From Sclerotinia nivalis (lineage: Eukaryota; Ascomycota; Leotiomycetes; Helotiales; Sclerotiniaceae): a stretch of 64,000 nucleotides of DNA. Location: NCBI GenBank assembly GCA_029531795.1, contig JAPEIS010000008.1, forward strand, positions 868,001-932,000, written 5' to 3'. Under the pieces are notes generated by a model, which saw only the letters and a program-made list of their open reading frames with translations, was not told the DNA's origin and made no database searches. Positions 1 through 10,559 of this stretch are shown one piece after another; the stretch's first letter is position 1; each line of letters starts with the position of its first letter. The position numbers and the translations under genes were made by a program.

Positions 1-122
1 GCTTAAATTGCAACCACGTAAACTTACATCCAACCAACATCGAATACAGTTGTATTTACAAACTACATCATACTTAAAAAAACGAAATCTCCCTGATAAT
101 CTTTTAACCCCAATCCATCAAA

Positions 123-553
123 ATGGCCCAATCCCCCCCAAGATCCGTCCTCATAACCGGTGCCAGCGACGGTGGAATTGGCGCCGCGCTCGCCCACGAA
201 TTCCACAAACACAATCTTCTCGTATTTGCCTGTGTACGGGACCCCCAAAAAGCAATCCAGCTCTCCAAATTACCAAATACACACATCCTCACTCGAGACG
301 TAACATCGTCAGCATCAATCGCCGCCGCCGCCAAAGCAGTAAGAGATATTAACCAGAGAAGAGGAATTGATATCTTAGTTAATAATAGCGGGGTAGTGTT
401 TACGATGCCATTGGTCGATACATCATTTGAAGAAGGGAAGAAACTTTTTGATGTTAATTTCTGGGGGGCGTTGGCTGTTATTAAGGGGTTTACAGCGCAG
501 TTGGTGGAGGGGAGGGGGATGGTGGTTCATGTTAGTTCGGTGGGGAGTTTGGT
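123..553 (+). pseudogene. Short-chain dehydrogenase/reductase, 5' part only, cut by a transposon
   Basis: The reading frame opens at an ATG in a good context (aaaATGGcc) and gives about 144 native residues. Seen in sequence: the Rossmann glycine motif TGASDGGIG (residues 12-20), the one-residue-longer form common in fungal Ayr1-like reductases; an acidic-Val pair TRDV near 57-60; NNSG (87-90, usually NNAG); VNFWG near 111-115; and VSSVGS near 137-142, which should carry the catalytic Ser. The YxxxK catalytic pair and the whole C-terminal half are absent, because the frame runs into a pogo-type transposon after the TA at 554-555. The last 20 or so codons before the stop at 618-620 come from the transposon terminus. 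The family usually has 270-300 residues and acts as an NAD(P)H-dependent oxidoreductase; acyl-dihydroxyacetone-phosphate reductase is one possibility, not established. Base composition is ordinary, unlike nearly everything downstream. The remaining 3' half is not in the window. Confidence 0.85.
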
Positions 554-555
554 TA

Positions 556-600
556 AGTCCCCCACCCCACTTCTGGGCCACCCCCTCTTTTGGGCCACCT
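556..600. repeat. Left terminal region of the pogo-like transposon
   Basis: This C-rich terminus holds two copies of the motif TGGGCCACC (575-583 and 591-599), separated by a CCTCTTT-like spacer. Such internal direct repeats near the ends are common transposase-binding sites in this superfamily. The role is inferred. The opposite terminus is missing from the window, so the inverted-repeat length cannot be measured. Confidence 0.55.
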
Positions 601-1500
601 TAAAAAACACACAGCTTTAACCACCACTTTATCTTAAATCTTTAATAACTCAACAACGCTTCAATCAATTGAGCTGAAATTTTAATATTATCTTATTTAT
701 ATCATCACAATGAGTTATACCGAAGATGATGTTATAATGGCCCTTAGTGCGATCACAAATGGGGCAAGCGTAAGGAGGGCGGGGTTAGATTATGGTGTAC
801 CACGTACTACATTTCAAAACCGTATTAGCGGTCGGTTATCACATCAAAAAGGAGCGCAAAACATGCAAAAGATTGCCCCGGTTCAGGAGAGACGACTGGC
901 AGATTGGATATTAGTTCAAGAAAGTATAGGTGCTAGCCCTATGTACCGACAAATACGTGAAATAGGGGAGCACCTCCTTAAGTAGAGGGGGGAGGATCCT
1001 ACACTTGGAAAGCGGTGGTGTTCGAACTTTTTACGACGGAATCCTAATATTAGGACTAAGAAGCAAGTCCGGATCGATTCTGCACGGGTTTCAGGTGCTA
1101 CACCTGAAATTATTAAAGGATGGTTCCCCCGTCTAGCAATACCAGCTATTAAAGAGATTAAACCTGAAAACAGGTGGAATATGGACGAGGCAGGCATAAT
1201 GGAGGGTCAGGGGCTTAATGGACTAGTAGTTGGAAGTGCCCAGCGCAAGTTTATTCAAAAAAAGCAACCTGGTTCAAGAGTTTGGACGTCTTTTATCGAA
1301 TGTATCTCAGCCGATAGTAGAGCCCTCCCACCACTCGTCATTTATAAAGGAAAAAGCGTTCAACAACAGTGGTTTCAAATTGATTTGAACCTATATAAGG
1401 ACTGGAACTTCACTGCTACTGAAAATGGGTGGACTTCAGCTGCTGTAGCATTAGAGTGGTTGAGAAAGGTGTTTATCCCCTCAACCACACACACAACAAA
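556..1500 (+). mobile_element. pogo/Fot1-like DNA transposon, truncated at its 3' end
   Basis: The element begins with AGTCCCCCACCCC directly after a TA dinucleotide (554-555) inside the SDR gene, as expected for the Tc1/mariner superfamily, which duplicates TA. Many fungal Fot1-like termini also start with AGTC. It contains a transposase reading frame from 710. The matching right terminal repeat (ending GGGGGACT-TA) was not found in the window, and the transposase stops resembling its family near 1490-1500, where the composition becomes AT-rich. The right half has therefore been lost or displaced by later insertions. Apart from one stop codon it carries few signs of RIP. Confidence 0.8.
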
Positions 1501-1516
1501 TTTTGAAGAAAAATAA
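710..1516 (+). pseudogene. pogo/Fot1-type transposase, N-terminal and first catalytic region
   Basis: A single frame runs from the ATG at 710 with one in-frame TAG at 986-988. Residues 1-60 look like a psq-type helix-turn-helix (ALSAITNGASVRRAGLDYGVPRTTF), followed by a CENP-B-like segment (RRLADWILVQESIGASPMYRQIREIGEHLL). After the stop come a KRWCSNFLRRNP-like segment, then WNMDEAGI near 1173-1196 with the first Asp of the DDE/D catalytic triad, then GSRVWTSFIECISADSRALPPLVIYKG, typical of the DDE_1 family. The second Asp (usual context DGHxSH) and the third acidic residue are missing, because the frame leaves family-like sequence near 1490 and ends at 1516. It is therefore inactive on two counts: an internal stop and loss of the catalytic C-terminal half. 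Confidence 0.88.
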
Positions 1517-1985
1517 TTCTTCGAAATACGCCCTTTTTATATCTTATATTGATTAAACAAACCAATCCAAATTGAATACAATTATCCCCAAAGAAATTGA
1601 ACCAGTAATTATTGTGATATTGTCGTTACTATACAAAACACAAAATATATACGAAAAATCGCATCAAAACCAAAGATTCTTCATCCTCCTATTATAAATA
1701 AAAAGATCATCATAACCAATACTATCCTATCCAGCTTTCCAAAAGTCATCTTAAATACTTCATTTCAAGAAAATCCTATTGTACTATAATTTTATAAGGA
1801 AAACCTTAATAATCCTTTTTTTATCCTTTTCAGCTCAATCGTTTTCCAATCTTTCAACTCTTAAATCCAATATAATATTCTAAACTCAAATGATCTCTTT
1901 AAATCATTTACCAATCCCTCTTCTCTTCAATTCAATAATAAAAGAAAACAGCAATTTAATCATTCAGAATTCAATTCTACAAAAC
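1500..1985. other. Unassigned AT-rich segment between pogo and element D
   Basis: No coding signal, LTR pair or recognisable domain is visible. It starts where the transposase breaks off and ends at the LTR of element D. It is more balanced between A and C on the top strand than the decayed Gypsy pieces. A short hairpin, GAAGAA-AAATAA-TTCTTC, lies at 1505-1522, just past the break. It could be a fragment of another element or the pogo 3' untranslated part. Confidence 0.4.
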
Positions 1986-2131
1986 TATCACGGTGGTGGT
2001 AGGGTGCTTTAAGATATGATGATATTCTACGAAGAAGAAAGAAGATGCTAGGAAGAGTGCCGATTATATAGGGGATGAGTGCTTTAGGCAATTATACAGA
2101 TTAGTTAGGAATGGGTTACGAATCTATAACA
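1986..2131 (-). repeat. 3' LTR of element D (about 146 bp)
   Basis: On the minus strand it starts TGTTATAGATTCG and ends CACCGTGATA. Family A LTRs start TGTTACGGGTTC and end CACCGTGATA, so the termini are shared while the middle differs. The neighbouring polypurine tract supports the inner boundary. Five bases outside it are AAAAC (1981-1985); the other copy of the target duplication is not visible. Confidence 0.7.
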
Positions 2132-2329
2132 ATACCCCCTTCCTTAAAGCCTAGTTTGTTTTCAAACTACTGATAAAACCTTTTTGAAAGACAATTATTC
2201 AAGCAAAATTTTGTCCAAATACTCCAAATTCCTGAGTTATGAAACCATTTATCAAATTTTAAGATTGTTTTAAAATTTGAGATACTATTTTCTTATTCAA
2301 ACAAATTATACTTTTTTTTTATTGATTGT

Positions 2330-2941
2330 TGTAAAGTTTTTATAGAAGTTAAAGTTGATTATAATACTATAGTATCTAAATGATTCAAGATCTATAATAG
2401 TGATCCAGGTTTTTCGGGATGTAAATGGTAGTAGTCGATCAAAATCTTCTTATTGCCTTTTAGATCTAATATTGGTTGCTAGATTGATATATAGTATTTC
2501 CATTTGATTTGATAATGATAGTTATCTTCATTATAATTATCAAATATATCTTCAAATATTTATTTCTGAATTGATTCTTCTTCTTCGTTTTCTTTTTCGA
2601 GGATTCTATCTTTTATAGTTTTCAATTCCGATTCGTTAATTAAAGTTTGTTCTGGAAAATGAAGTTTTGGATATACTGATTTTAGTAATAAATAATGAAA
2701 TACTAAGAAGATTCGTATATTTTCTGGTAATTCGATCAAACAAGTATATGGATAAACCTTTATTATTTTGTATAATCTGATCTATTTATCATCGAGCTTT
2801 TTTATTCTATAAGATATCTTTATGTTTTTTGTATTTATATATACTTTTTGTTCTTTTGTATATTATAACGAATCTGATCTATTCCGATTTGTATATTTCT
2901 TGTAGATTGCAATAGATTGTTTTGCAAGTGTTTTGAGTTGG
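2330..2941 (-). pseudogene. Element D pol fragment: integrase C-terminus and chromodomain
   Basis: Minus-strand translation, broken by stops, shows the integrase C-terminal region (TKKLDDK, LYKIIKVYPYTCLIELPEN, HFPEQTLINESEL, IKDRILEKEN) followed by a chromodomain-like segment at about 2390-2575 (IFEDIFDNYNEDNYHYQIKWKYY, then HLHPEKPG). In chromoviruses this module reads modified histone tails and directs integration. Stops stand at positions where family A has Trp, consistent with RIP. Truncated upstream by A0. Confidence 0.75.
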
Positions 2942-3104
2942 TGTTACGGGTTCATCTCCCTTTACCTGCACGTGATCATGTATGCCTTAGGCATACATGC
3001 ATATATTCACTTCTATATAGTCAGGTCATCTTCTTGATTTTCTTTTTTTCCTTGTAGTACAATTATAGATCAACCCTATATATACTTTTTCCTTCGTTGT
3101 AATA
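2942..3104 (+). repeat. 5' LTR of A0 (163 bp)
   Basis: Starts TGTTACGGGTTCATC and ends GTAATA. It has the same length as the LTRs of A1, A3 and A4. It contains a hairpin at 2977-2999 with a 10-bp perfect stem (CATGTATGCC, loop TTA). The flanking five bases are GTTGG (2937-2941). Confidence 0.88.
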
Positions 3105-3396
3105 GTTTGTACTATCTTTTCAAAGGCTCTGTTACTTTACGAAGTGATTTGGTCTTGTCAAATCATTTGTAGGCTTCTGTATCTGTTTTCGATTGCTTTT
3201 GCGCTGTTGTAATTCGCTTGCTTTTGTATAGTTGTGTTTCTTATTTGCTTTTGTATAGCTTTTTTATTCGTTTTTGTATAGCTTTTGATCTCTGATTGTT
3301 TTTATATGATTATATTTATTTGCAGGCTTCTGTATTTGTTTTTGATTGTTTTTGTATAATCGTATTTTGTATATGCAATTGCAATTCTTTTTATAA

Positions 3397-5400
3397 TAAT
3401 TTCTGATTCTACATTTGCTGGTGGTGCAATTCCTATTTCTATCGAAGGAGTTTGTGCCGGAATTCAATAAGTTTTCGGTTAATAGTCTACTATTATACAA
3501 ATTCTAGTAAAATTGGATATTCTGGTGATACTAAACTTCGCTATTGGTTTTAACAAACAAATTGCTTATCTGAATTATATTTTCTTTGTTATCGAAGATT
3601 GTTTTACTATTCAAGTTATTTATATCGTTATTCAAACAAATAAGATCGAAAAATTCAAAATGGAAAACATCAGGTTTTTTTGCATTTTGGTTAGCAAACA
3701 AGTTCAATTGGATATTGGTGGTATTATTATTATTAATCAGAAATCAATCATTCTTTGTTAAATTTAGAAGGATCTATTTGTTTTTAAAAACGAAAGATCT
3801 AATATTCTTGTTTGCTAAAGGGATTATCAATCCTGGAAATTGGATTTGCAATTTTGTTAAATGATCGATTTATAATTCTTTGTTTTCAAACAAAAGAAGA
3901 TTAATTATATTATTAATCTTCTCGATAATCAAATACAATAAAAGTATATCACAAATATTATCAGATTTGTTAACGATCCTATTTGTTTCGATTCTGCTAC
4001 TTCGTTTTTGATCAAATTGAACAAATTATATATCTCTATAGATATTGAAAAGGAAACTTCATTCAAATTCGATAAGCTTTCTATAAATTCAAAGGAATCT
4101 TTTTCGGTTTTCTTTTTTATATTATTTCATTTGGTTAACTTTTGCTACAAATCTGATTGCGAGATTATTAATATAATGAAGCAAAAGATTATTATCTTTC
4201 TTCGAATTTTGGTTATTGATGATTCGAATCCCTGTATTGTTGACGATATTAATGGTTAGCAAAAGAAATTCTTTATTTGGAATTAGAATCTTTATAATGC
4301 TGAGTATTATAATAAAAATTCTGGTAATATATTTACTATTAATAATGATGATCTTATAAATCTTAATGTAATGAAATAAAAAGAATAATAGCAAAAGAGT
4401 TAACAAAATAAGAAAAAGAAGTTTAATTCTGTAGTTTCTTGTAATTGTTATGATAGGATCAATTATCTTCAAATTGATTGCTATACTATTTATAATATCA
4501 ATAGTAATCTTCTTTCTAGTAAATAAGCTTCTATTAATACCTTTTCCAATTATAACGTTGTTGTTCCAACTAATCTAGTCTTTGTTCAATATACCGCCGT
4601 TTTGACTTTCCGAAGCATCAATAGATCTAATAATAATCGCAGTGGATTTCGAGGAGGATATATTGGTAATTAGGTACAAGGCCAACAATATCTGAATCAG
4701 ATACAATGACAAGGTTATATCGAACCAGAAAAGATTATCTTTATACTTAGTTCAATTAAGGAAAGTCCTGAACAAGGAAAAGACTAATCTTTGTGAAAAA
4801 TCATTTATAAAGGAATATTAAAGATAAAAAAATAAATCAAAAAATGAATAAATATAAGTTATTATAGTTTAACTCTATAAATAACAAATCTCTATTTATT
4901 AAAACTATTATATTCTTTATATATAAAAACTCTTTTACTATTACAAATCTCATTAATAATGAATACTCCGGAGAAATCTTCGTTGATCGTTCTTTTATCC
5001 TCAAATACAATATTGAAATACAATTCTTACCTTTTCCTTACAAGCTTCGATTTACTAATAGAAAGATCGCTAACAGAATTACAAAATATTTTGTAATAAA
5101 AATCGCTATAAAAGATTATTATAAGTATTGGTCTTTTTACATTATTCAACTTTCATCAAAAACATCATTAATCTTTGATTTACTATAATTGTAATACTAC
5201 AATCCTATTATCAATTAAACAGAAATGAATTTAATATTCTCTTCAAATTATTATATTTCTAATTATTCGATATATTATAATTCAGAGTTAATTATCGTAT
5301 CAACAATTCCATCTCCGGTCAAGGAATAAAAGGATTTAGCAAAAGTTACTCTATAATAGATTATCGATATTATCGAATCTTTAAATAAATTCTTTATTGA
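3397..5400 (+). pseudogene. A0 gag and protease region, decayed
   Basis: Gag homology starts at about 3397, where the start codon reads ATA instead of ATG. Short open pieces match the other copies: FFVIEDCFTIQVIYIVIQTNKIEKF, LNKLYISIDIEKETSFKFDKLSINSKESF (about 4014-4110), a degraded knuckle near 4436-4480, and the protease region (YGNSFTITNLIDN-like, about 4900-5110). Multiple stops interrupt every segment. No function is expected. Confidence 0.75.
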
Positions 5401-5913
5401 TTCTAATATAAAAACTAAATATACGGATTATAAATATCGCTTTCTTTATATCAAGGATTGTCCAAAAGATAATATCAGCTCTCTATTTATTCAAATATTT
5501 TCTGTTTTTAAAAGAACTCTTTATAAAAAATCTTTTATCGAAGAAATACCAGACGAGGGTTATATATTATAATTTGACGATTCTTTTGTTGATCTCGAAT
5601 TTCAGTAAAGTTTGATATCTAATGTGAATTATTATCGAACAAAGTACTATAGGGAATCAAATAATCAGATATAGATAATTCCCAATTGTTTATATCCAAA
5701 GTTGATCTTAAAGATTGTAGATCGATATTGTTTTGTTTATAATTCAAAAAACTATTTGCTTTTGCTTTCTATTAGAGAATTCCTTATACTTGTTTATAAA
5801 GATACAAATTCAAATATGAATGATATTTGTTAATTGCAAGTTTCTAGTTTTGTTTTGTTCTATTAATAAAATAATATTCGGGCTATCCGATTGATATAGA
5901 ATGAATTAAATAC

Positions 5914-7400
5914 TATCACGAGATAGTACGATCACGGAGTACGTTGAAGGGATCGGAGAGAAAATGGTTATAGTGAAGTGTTTAAAGTTAAAATGTGTTT
6001 TGAATGAGAATTGTATTGAATGATCTGCTCTCGATCTTAAGGATTGTGAGTGGTATATATAGATTTAATAAAAGCTATCTAATCAACGAGAAGCATCAAT
6101 TAGGCTAGGTTTCGATCTGTATGATATCAGGAGAAGGTTGACGATTGTAAGGATCGATAAGATCTAGAAAAGTCTGATAATTAATATGAAATGAAGGGTT
6201 TAATGATTGTGGAGTATAGAGTAATTGTAGATCATTAATTATATGAATCAGGTATTATATGATTACTTGTGATATATTTTCTAGATCGAGAATCGGTTTG
6301 TAATAATAAGGAAAGATTGTAAAGAGTAATAATTGATCAAATATGGAGTATAGGTTTTGATAATGTATGAGTATCGATTTTGAACGATTCCGATTGAAAT
6401 TGATGGCGTGGTTCAATTTGGTCGATTAATTGATCATTTCATAACTATATCGATAAGGTTGACCTATTGACTATATTGATCATTCCGAATATTGATCATT
6501 TGGATAGAGTTGATTGTTTTAATTGTATTGATCAATTGATATAAAAAAAATAAATATAAATTGTAATATATTGATCGATTTGATTGATGTGATTGGTTTT
6601 TATTAGTAATAACGAACTAGCTAGTGTAGTATGTATATATGATCAAATTTTATCAATTTTGTATAATATTATAATAGTATTTTGTTTGTATAAATATAAT
6701 ACAATAGATGATTCATAATTAATACAATCGAATTAATCAAACAATACAACAAAGTTTCGAAAAGCCCGATGAGATTCGAAAAAGGAGAGTATAATCGAAA
6801 AGATCTAAAATATAGATTATCTTATTCTTCATCTTGTAGTTTAATTATCGTGGTAGTTATTAAGATGATATTTTTGAGGTGATCTATATCTTAACAGTTA
6901 TTATATAAAAGTGAACTAAAAGGATCTCGATCGTATACAAATTCGACGAAATTTGTTTATATATTTATATAATCGATTAGTAGATGGATTATATTTCGTA
7001 ATCAATATTATATAGAATACTAATTGTACCAAAATGAATAAAGGAAGCTTTCGATCGTATATTGATTTGATAAAATTCGTTTGTAGATATACACAATCGG
7101 TTTCCTATCCAGTTTTGAATAGTATCACTTTTATACCGAGGATCGAAGGGATAAGAGATATCGAAAAATTAAAATAAAAAATAGTAAGAAGAATCAACAA
7201 TAAATTAAATAGCTTTTATTCTATTATAGATTTGAATAGAAGGATATTGTAATAATAATCACGAATTAATTGATGATATATATATATACAAACAAATTTC
7301 ACCAATTTAGTATAGGATTATAATGATATTAAACTCGAAAATATATAATACAACAATTGGTCCGTGATTATTCTTATTCAATTTTTATGATCCTATTGCT
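5914..7400 (-). repeat. Copia 3' untranslated/LTR region with degenerate internal repeats
   Basis: No coding signal. Two AT-rich segments resemble each other (about 6604-6720 and 7252-7375, both with ATATATGATCAAAT/ATATACAAACAAAT, TTTNNCCAATTT and ATAATACAA motifs). A second pair lies at about 6915-6985 and 7050-7105 (GATCGTATAnnnATTnGA, then TTTGTnnATAT). Part of this stretch must be the 3' LTR. Confidence 0.5.
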
Positions 7401-7419
7401 AATATTCTGTAAATTCAGA

Positions 7420-8489
7420 AAAGAATAGAAATGTTCGAACTTTTGTTATATAAGATTCTTGGTGAATTTGTCGGCTATTATATCGATAATTGGAAGATAG
7501 ATTATATAAAAACTCTCTTTTGAATATTCCTATTGCAACTATATATTCTGTATATCGATATACCTGAGCTTTGTAATGATTCGTTTGTTCTCATCAACCA
7601 CCAATCTGATTGCTTGTTTGTTATCATAGAATATTGATATAGGTTCTTTCATTGCAAGATCGATTTCCTTTAGAAAGTATAGAATTGCTATAATTTCTTT
7701 TGATATACATTCGATATCGAATAGTTCAGCTTCAATAATAAAAGTAATCATAGTATTCTGTTTAGATGTTTTCTATACAACTAAACTATCGAAAAGGGAT
7801 ATCATATACTTTTGAGATGATCTATGAATATCAGGATCATTTGTAAAAGAAGTGTCTGAGAAAACGAAAAGTTGTAATATTTAATTATCATTATATTGTA
7901 TTGCAAAAAACCTTGTATTCCAGAAATATTCAAGGCAATAATCAATAGTTTTTATATATTCGGTCGATAGATTGATCAAGTAATGGTTCAATTGTAAAAC
8001 AGCGAATGAAGTGTCTGTTTTTATTGTAATCGCAATATATAGAATTGATTTTATTTTCTTTTGATATAATTTGATTATATATATAAAAGCTTAGCTTAAG
8101 TTTTTCCGAAATATTATTATAGGAAACAATATATATATTGTTCTTTTTATTGTTTTAAATTTCTTAGTAATCTTTTTAATGTATGTATTATAAATTAATT
8201 ATAGTTTTTTTTTGAAACAATTATAAAAGATATATATTCCTAGGAATCATTTTGTATTTCCAAAATCATATAGTTTGTATATAACTTTGATTTCTTCGAT
8301 GATTTTTGTAGCAATTGATTTATTCTTTTTGTAATATATAATCTGAACATTATCTACAAAGAATAAGATTATAATAATATACTTTAGATTGATATAGAGA
8401 TACAATTCCTTTTTATATTATATCAATTCTAGTTTTTCGAATATCCGAATGAAATCCCTGAACTATATTGTAGGGGAATCTCGAAGATC
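7420..8489 (-). pseudogene. Copia pol: end of reverse transcriptase and RNase H
   Basis: Minus-strand reading from the C1 junction gives RDSPTI, stop, FRDFIRIFEKLELI, then a catalytic block read as ILFFVDNVQIIYYKK (about 8330-8375), where Copia elements have YVDD; here the second Asp is Asn. FLGIYIFYN follows near 8235. An open stretch at 7539-7751 encodes RNase H with EAELFDIECISKEIIAILYFLKEI, PISIFYDNKQAIRLV and the final HIDI-like RYIDIQNI. After it, IIADKFTKNLI matches the usual end of Copia pol. Trp and Gln positions are stops in several places. Confidence 0.85.
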
Positions 8490-8702
8490 TATCACAGAGG
8501 CAACAGACAGGACAACAGGAATCACTTTTATTAATAAGACGTAGCTCGAAGAGTTACGTTTTTATAGAAGGAATAGTTCCTTAAATACATTTATGTGTAA
8601 CACTAACCCCGACCAGAACTAGCCTATACTTATCCGAGGTCCGATTTCTATGGGTTGGAATCCAAACAGTCTCTGTATACCATATACGGGGATTTCGTGA
8701 TA
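8490..8702 (-). repeat. 3' LTR of C1 (213 bp)
   Basis: Matches the right-hand LTR (13899-14112) along its whole length, with differences that are almost all transitions. It reads TATCAC...GTGATA on the plus strand, so the canonical TG...CA ends have become TA. The purine-rich AAAAAGAAGAGTAC of the minus strand lies immediately inside (8703-8716) and is the likely polypurine tract. Confidence 0.9.
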
Positions 8703-8719
8703 GTACTCTTCTTTTTAGG

Positions 8720-10502
8720 ATCAAACTCTATTAAAACGATTAAGGGGATTAGGTTTATCTGGATAATGATAATGATAATTACAGATCAGTTCTTGAGTAT
8801 TCTCTAAATACTTTGTAGACTTTTCAGTAAACGTATTATAGTTTACCCATCGGACAATATACTTCAAGCGGAGACTATTACAACCTCGACATTCCTATCG
8901 GGAATCCAGGACTTCCTTTACATCGAATTGCTCAATACTTTCAACTTCGATAGGAGGGGGAGGCGGGTTGCGTTGACTGGGGATAGGATCATCATTAATA
9001 AGATACAACAGGTTAATATGAAAGATCGGGTGATTCCTTATAGAAGTAGAGAGCTCCAGTTCGTAAACGTATGAGTCTATACCCTTCAGAATTCGAAAGG
9101 GATCTAAGTTCTTCCAATCTAGTTTCTTCTGAGGACGAAAAGTTCGGATATTCTTAGCATTAAACTAGATTAAATCTTCAGGCTAATATCGACGGGCAGG
9201 CGAACAATGGGAATCGGTATTCTTCGAATAGCAGACTTGATTAGCAATCAATTCGATCTTTAGATGATCGATAATCGATTTCATCTTTTTGACGAATTTC
9301 TTAGTATCCAGGACTTCAGGGCGATCGGAGAGTACAGCGGGTTCGAAACCCATTCGGGAATGGAAACCGTAATTGGCAAAGAACGGTGATAGACGGGAAC
9401 TTTCGGATTAGGTAGAGTTAATCGAGAATTCGGCAATCAATAACTATTCGGACCAATCGTTCTGCAGGTAGGATATATATGAGCGAAGGTATTGTTCGAG
9501 TATTGTATTCGCTTTTTTTGTTTGTCCATCGGTTTCAGGATGATAAGCTATCGATAGCTTCGAAACAGTATCTAATCGTTTACAGATATACTTCCAGAAG
9601 TCAGAGATAAATTGAGTTCCATGATCGAATATAATAATCTGCGGTAGGCCGTGGAGCTTTTATATATGCTTCAGGAATAGACGGAAGACTTCTTCGGAGT
9701 TACAGGTTCCTTGGCAGGGCAGGAAATGCTTCATTTTGGTCAATCGATCGATTACAACAAATATTGTATCGTACCCAGAGCTTTTCGGAAGATGGGTAAT
9801 GAAATCGATTGAAATATTTTTCTAGGCTTGTTGCGGAATCGGGAGAGGGTGTAAGATTCCTTTTTGTCCTTTACGGTTCGGGGCGGCTTGGTGGCAATTA
9901 TAACAATTGCGTATCCAACGGGAGATGTAATTGTAATATCCAGATTAATAATAGTTTCGGGAAAGCAGTTCGAAGGTACGGGTATGATGTGGGTGTCCGA
10001 CAATAGGGGAATTGTAAATCATTCAAAGGAGTTTTGCTTTCAAAAAATCATAGTTAGGAATATAAAGTTTTTTATGATAATATAATAGATCATTATTTAT
10101 AGTATATTCAGATAATATGATATATGGGTGTTTAGCAGTATTCTTTTTTAAAGCCTTTAAGATCGATAGTGGAAATGAGTCGGATAGGTAAACTTCAGTG
10201 AGTAGGGGTTTCAGTTCTTTAGGGGGTTCCAATTGTATAGATTCAGGTAATTGGATAGGGATTGGGTTATCGGGTATCGCAAATAGTTCAGATTCACAGG
10301 CAGGTAATCCAGGTTTACGGATAGATGGTTTGGGATTGCGGATAGATGATGGGGTATCGATATAGATTTGGTTATAAATTGTAATTGCGAAATGGATTTT
10401 CTTTTTTGATTTAACAATAGGAAACAGATCTATATCTAGATTTTCGGTTTTCAGAATAATCTGATTTTGATGAAGAAAGTGTTCATCTTTTTCTTTAAAC
10501 AA
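8720..10502 (-). pseudogene. C1 integrase with C-terminal chromodomain
   Basis: The minus-strand open stretch at 10502-10023 is the linker and start of the zinc-binding region (LLYYHKKLYIPNYDFLKAKLL). Downstream, YNCHQAAPNRKGQKGILHP precedes the catalytic core. First Asp in SIDFITHLP (about 9796-9812), second Asp in FDHGTQFIS (about 9610-9635). The expected catalytic Glu in the TDGQTxKAN block (about 9505-9535) is Lys. The C-terminal part, rich in Pro near 8960, is followed by a chromodomain-like segment (LKYIVRWVNYN, then YHYPDKPNP; about 8725-8935). There are two or more in-frame stops. The missing Glu alone would abolish strand transfer. Confidence 0.88.
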
Positions 10503-10559
10503 ATCCTTTGATTTTCTGGTTAGAATATCGGGTTTCGCTTCTTGTTTTCCGGGATAGTA

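Larger units (their letters stand above)
1986..2941 (-). mobile_element. Gypsy LTR retrotransposon D, 3' end only
   Basis: Read on the minus strand, this piece holds the end of a Gypsy pol gene (integrase C-terminus and chromodomain), then a purine-rich tract ending GGGGGTA, then an LTR. The protein is clearly related to family A: TKKLDDK, INESEL, IKWKYY and HPEKPG stand in the same order. The LTR is shorter and only partly similar, so I treat it as a separate family. The 5' part is cut off by the LTR of A0 at 2942. Confidence 0.8.
2942..5913 (+). mobile_element. Gypsy family A, copy A0 (5' half)
   Basis: This piece carries a 5' LTR (2942-3104), the repeat-rich leader (3105-3396), a decayed gag and a protease region, and breaks off at about 5913, where the family sequence (...GAATTGGATATTATACAG... 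in other copies) is replaced by the Copia 3' end. RT, RNase H, integrase and 3' LTR are missing and do not reappear next to the Copia element. It is heavily decayed. Confidence 0.85.
5914..8489 (-). mobile_element. Ty1/Copia element, 3' part
   Basis: On the minus strand this holds the second half of a Copia reverse transcriptase, RNase H and a long AT-rich 3' region that must include the 3' LTR. The outer edge lies at about 5914, where A0 sequence stops and TATCACGAGATAG begins. The LTR length cannot be fixed because the 5' LTR is not in the window. The other half of the element continues at 14118 beyond the inserted C1. Confidence 0.8.

Noticed and set aside
8..352. Alternative frames overlapping the SDR start on both strands
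   Set aside because: Only the frame from 123 shows SDR motifs; the others are shadows.
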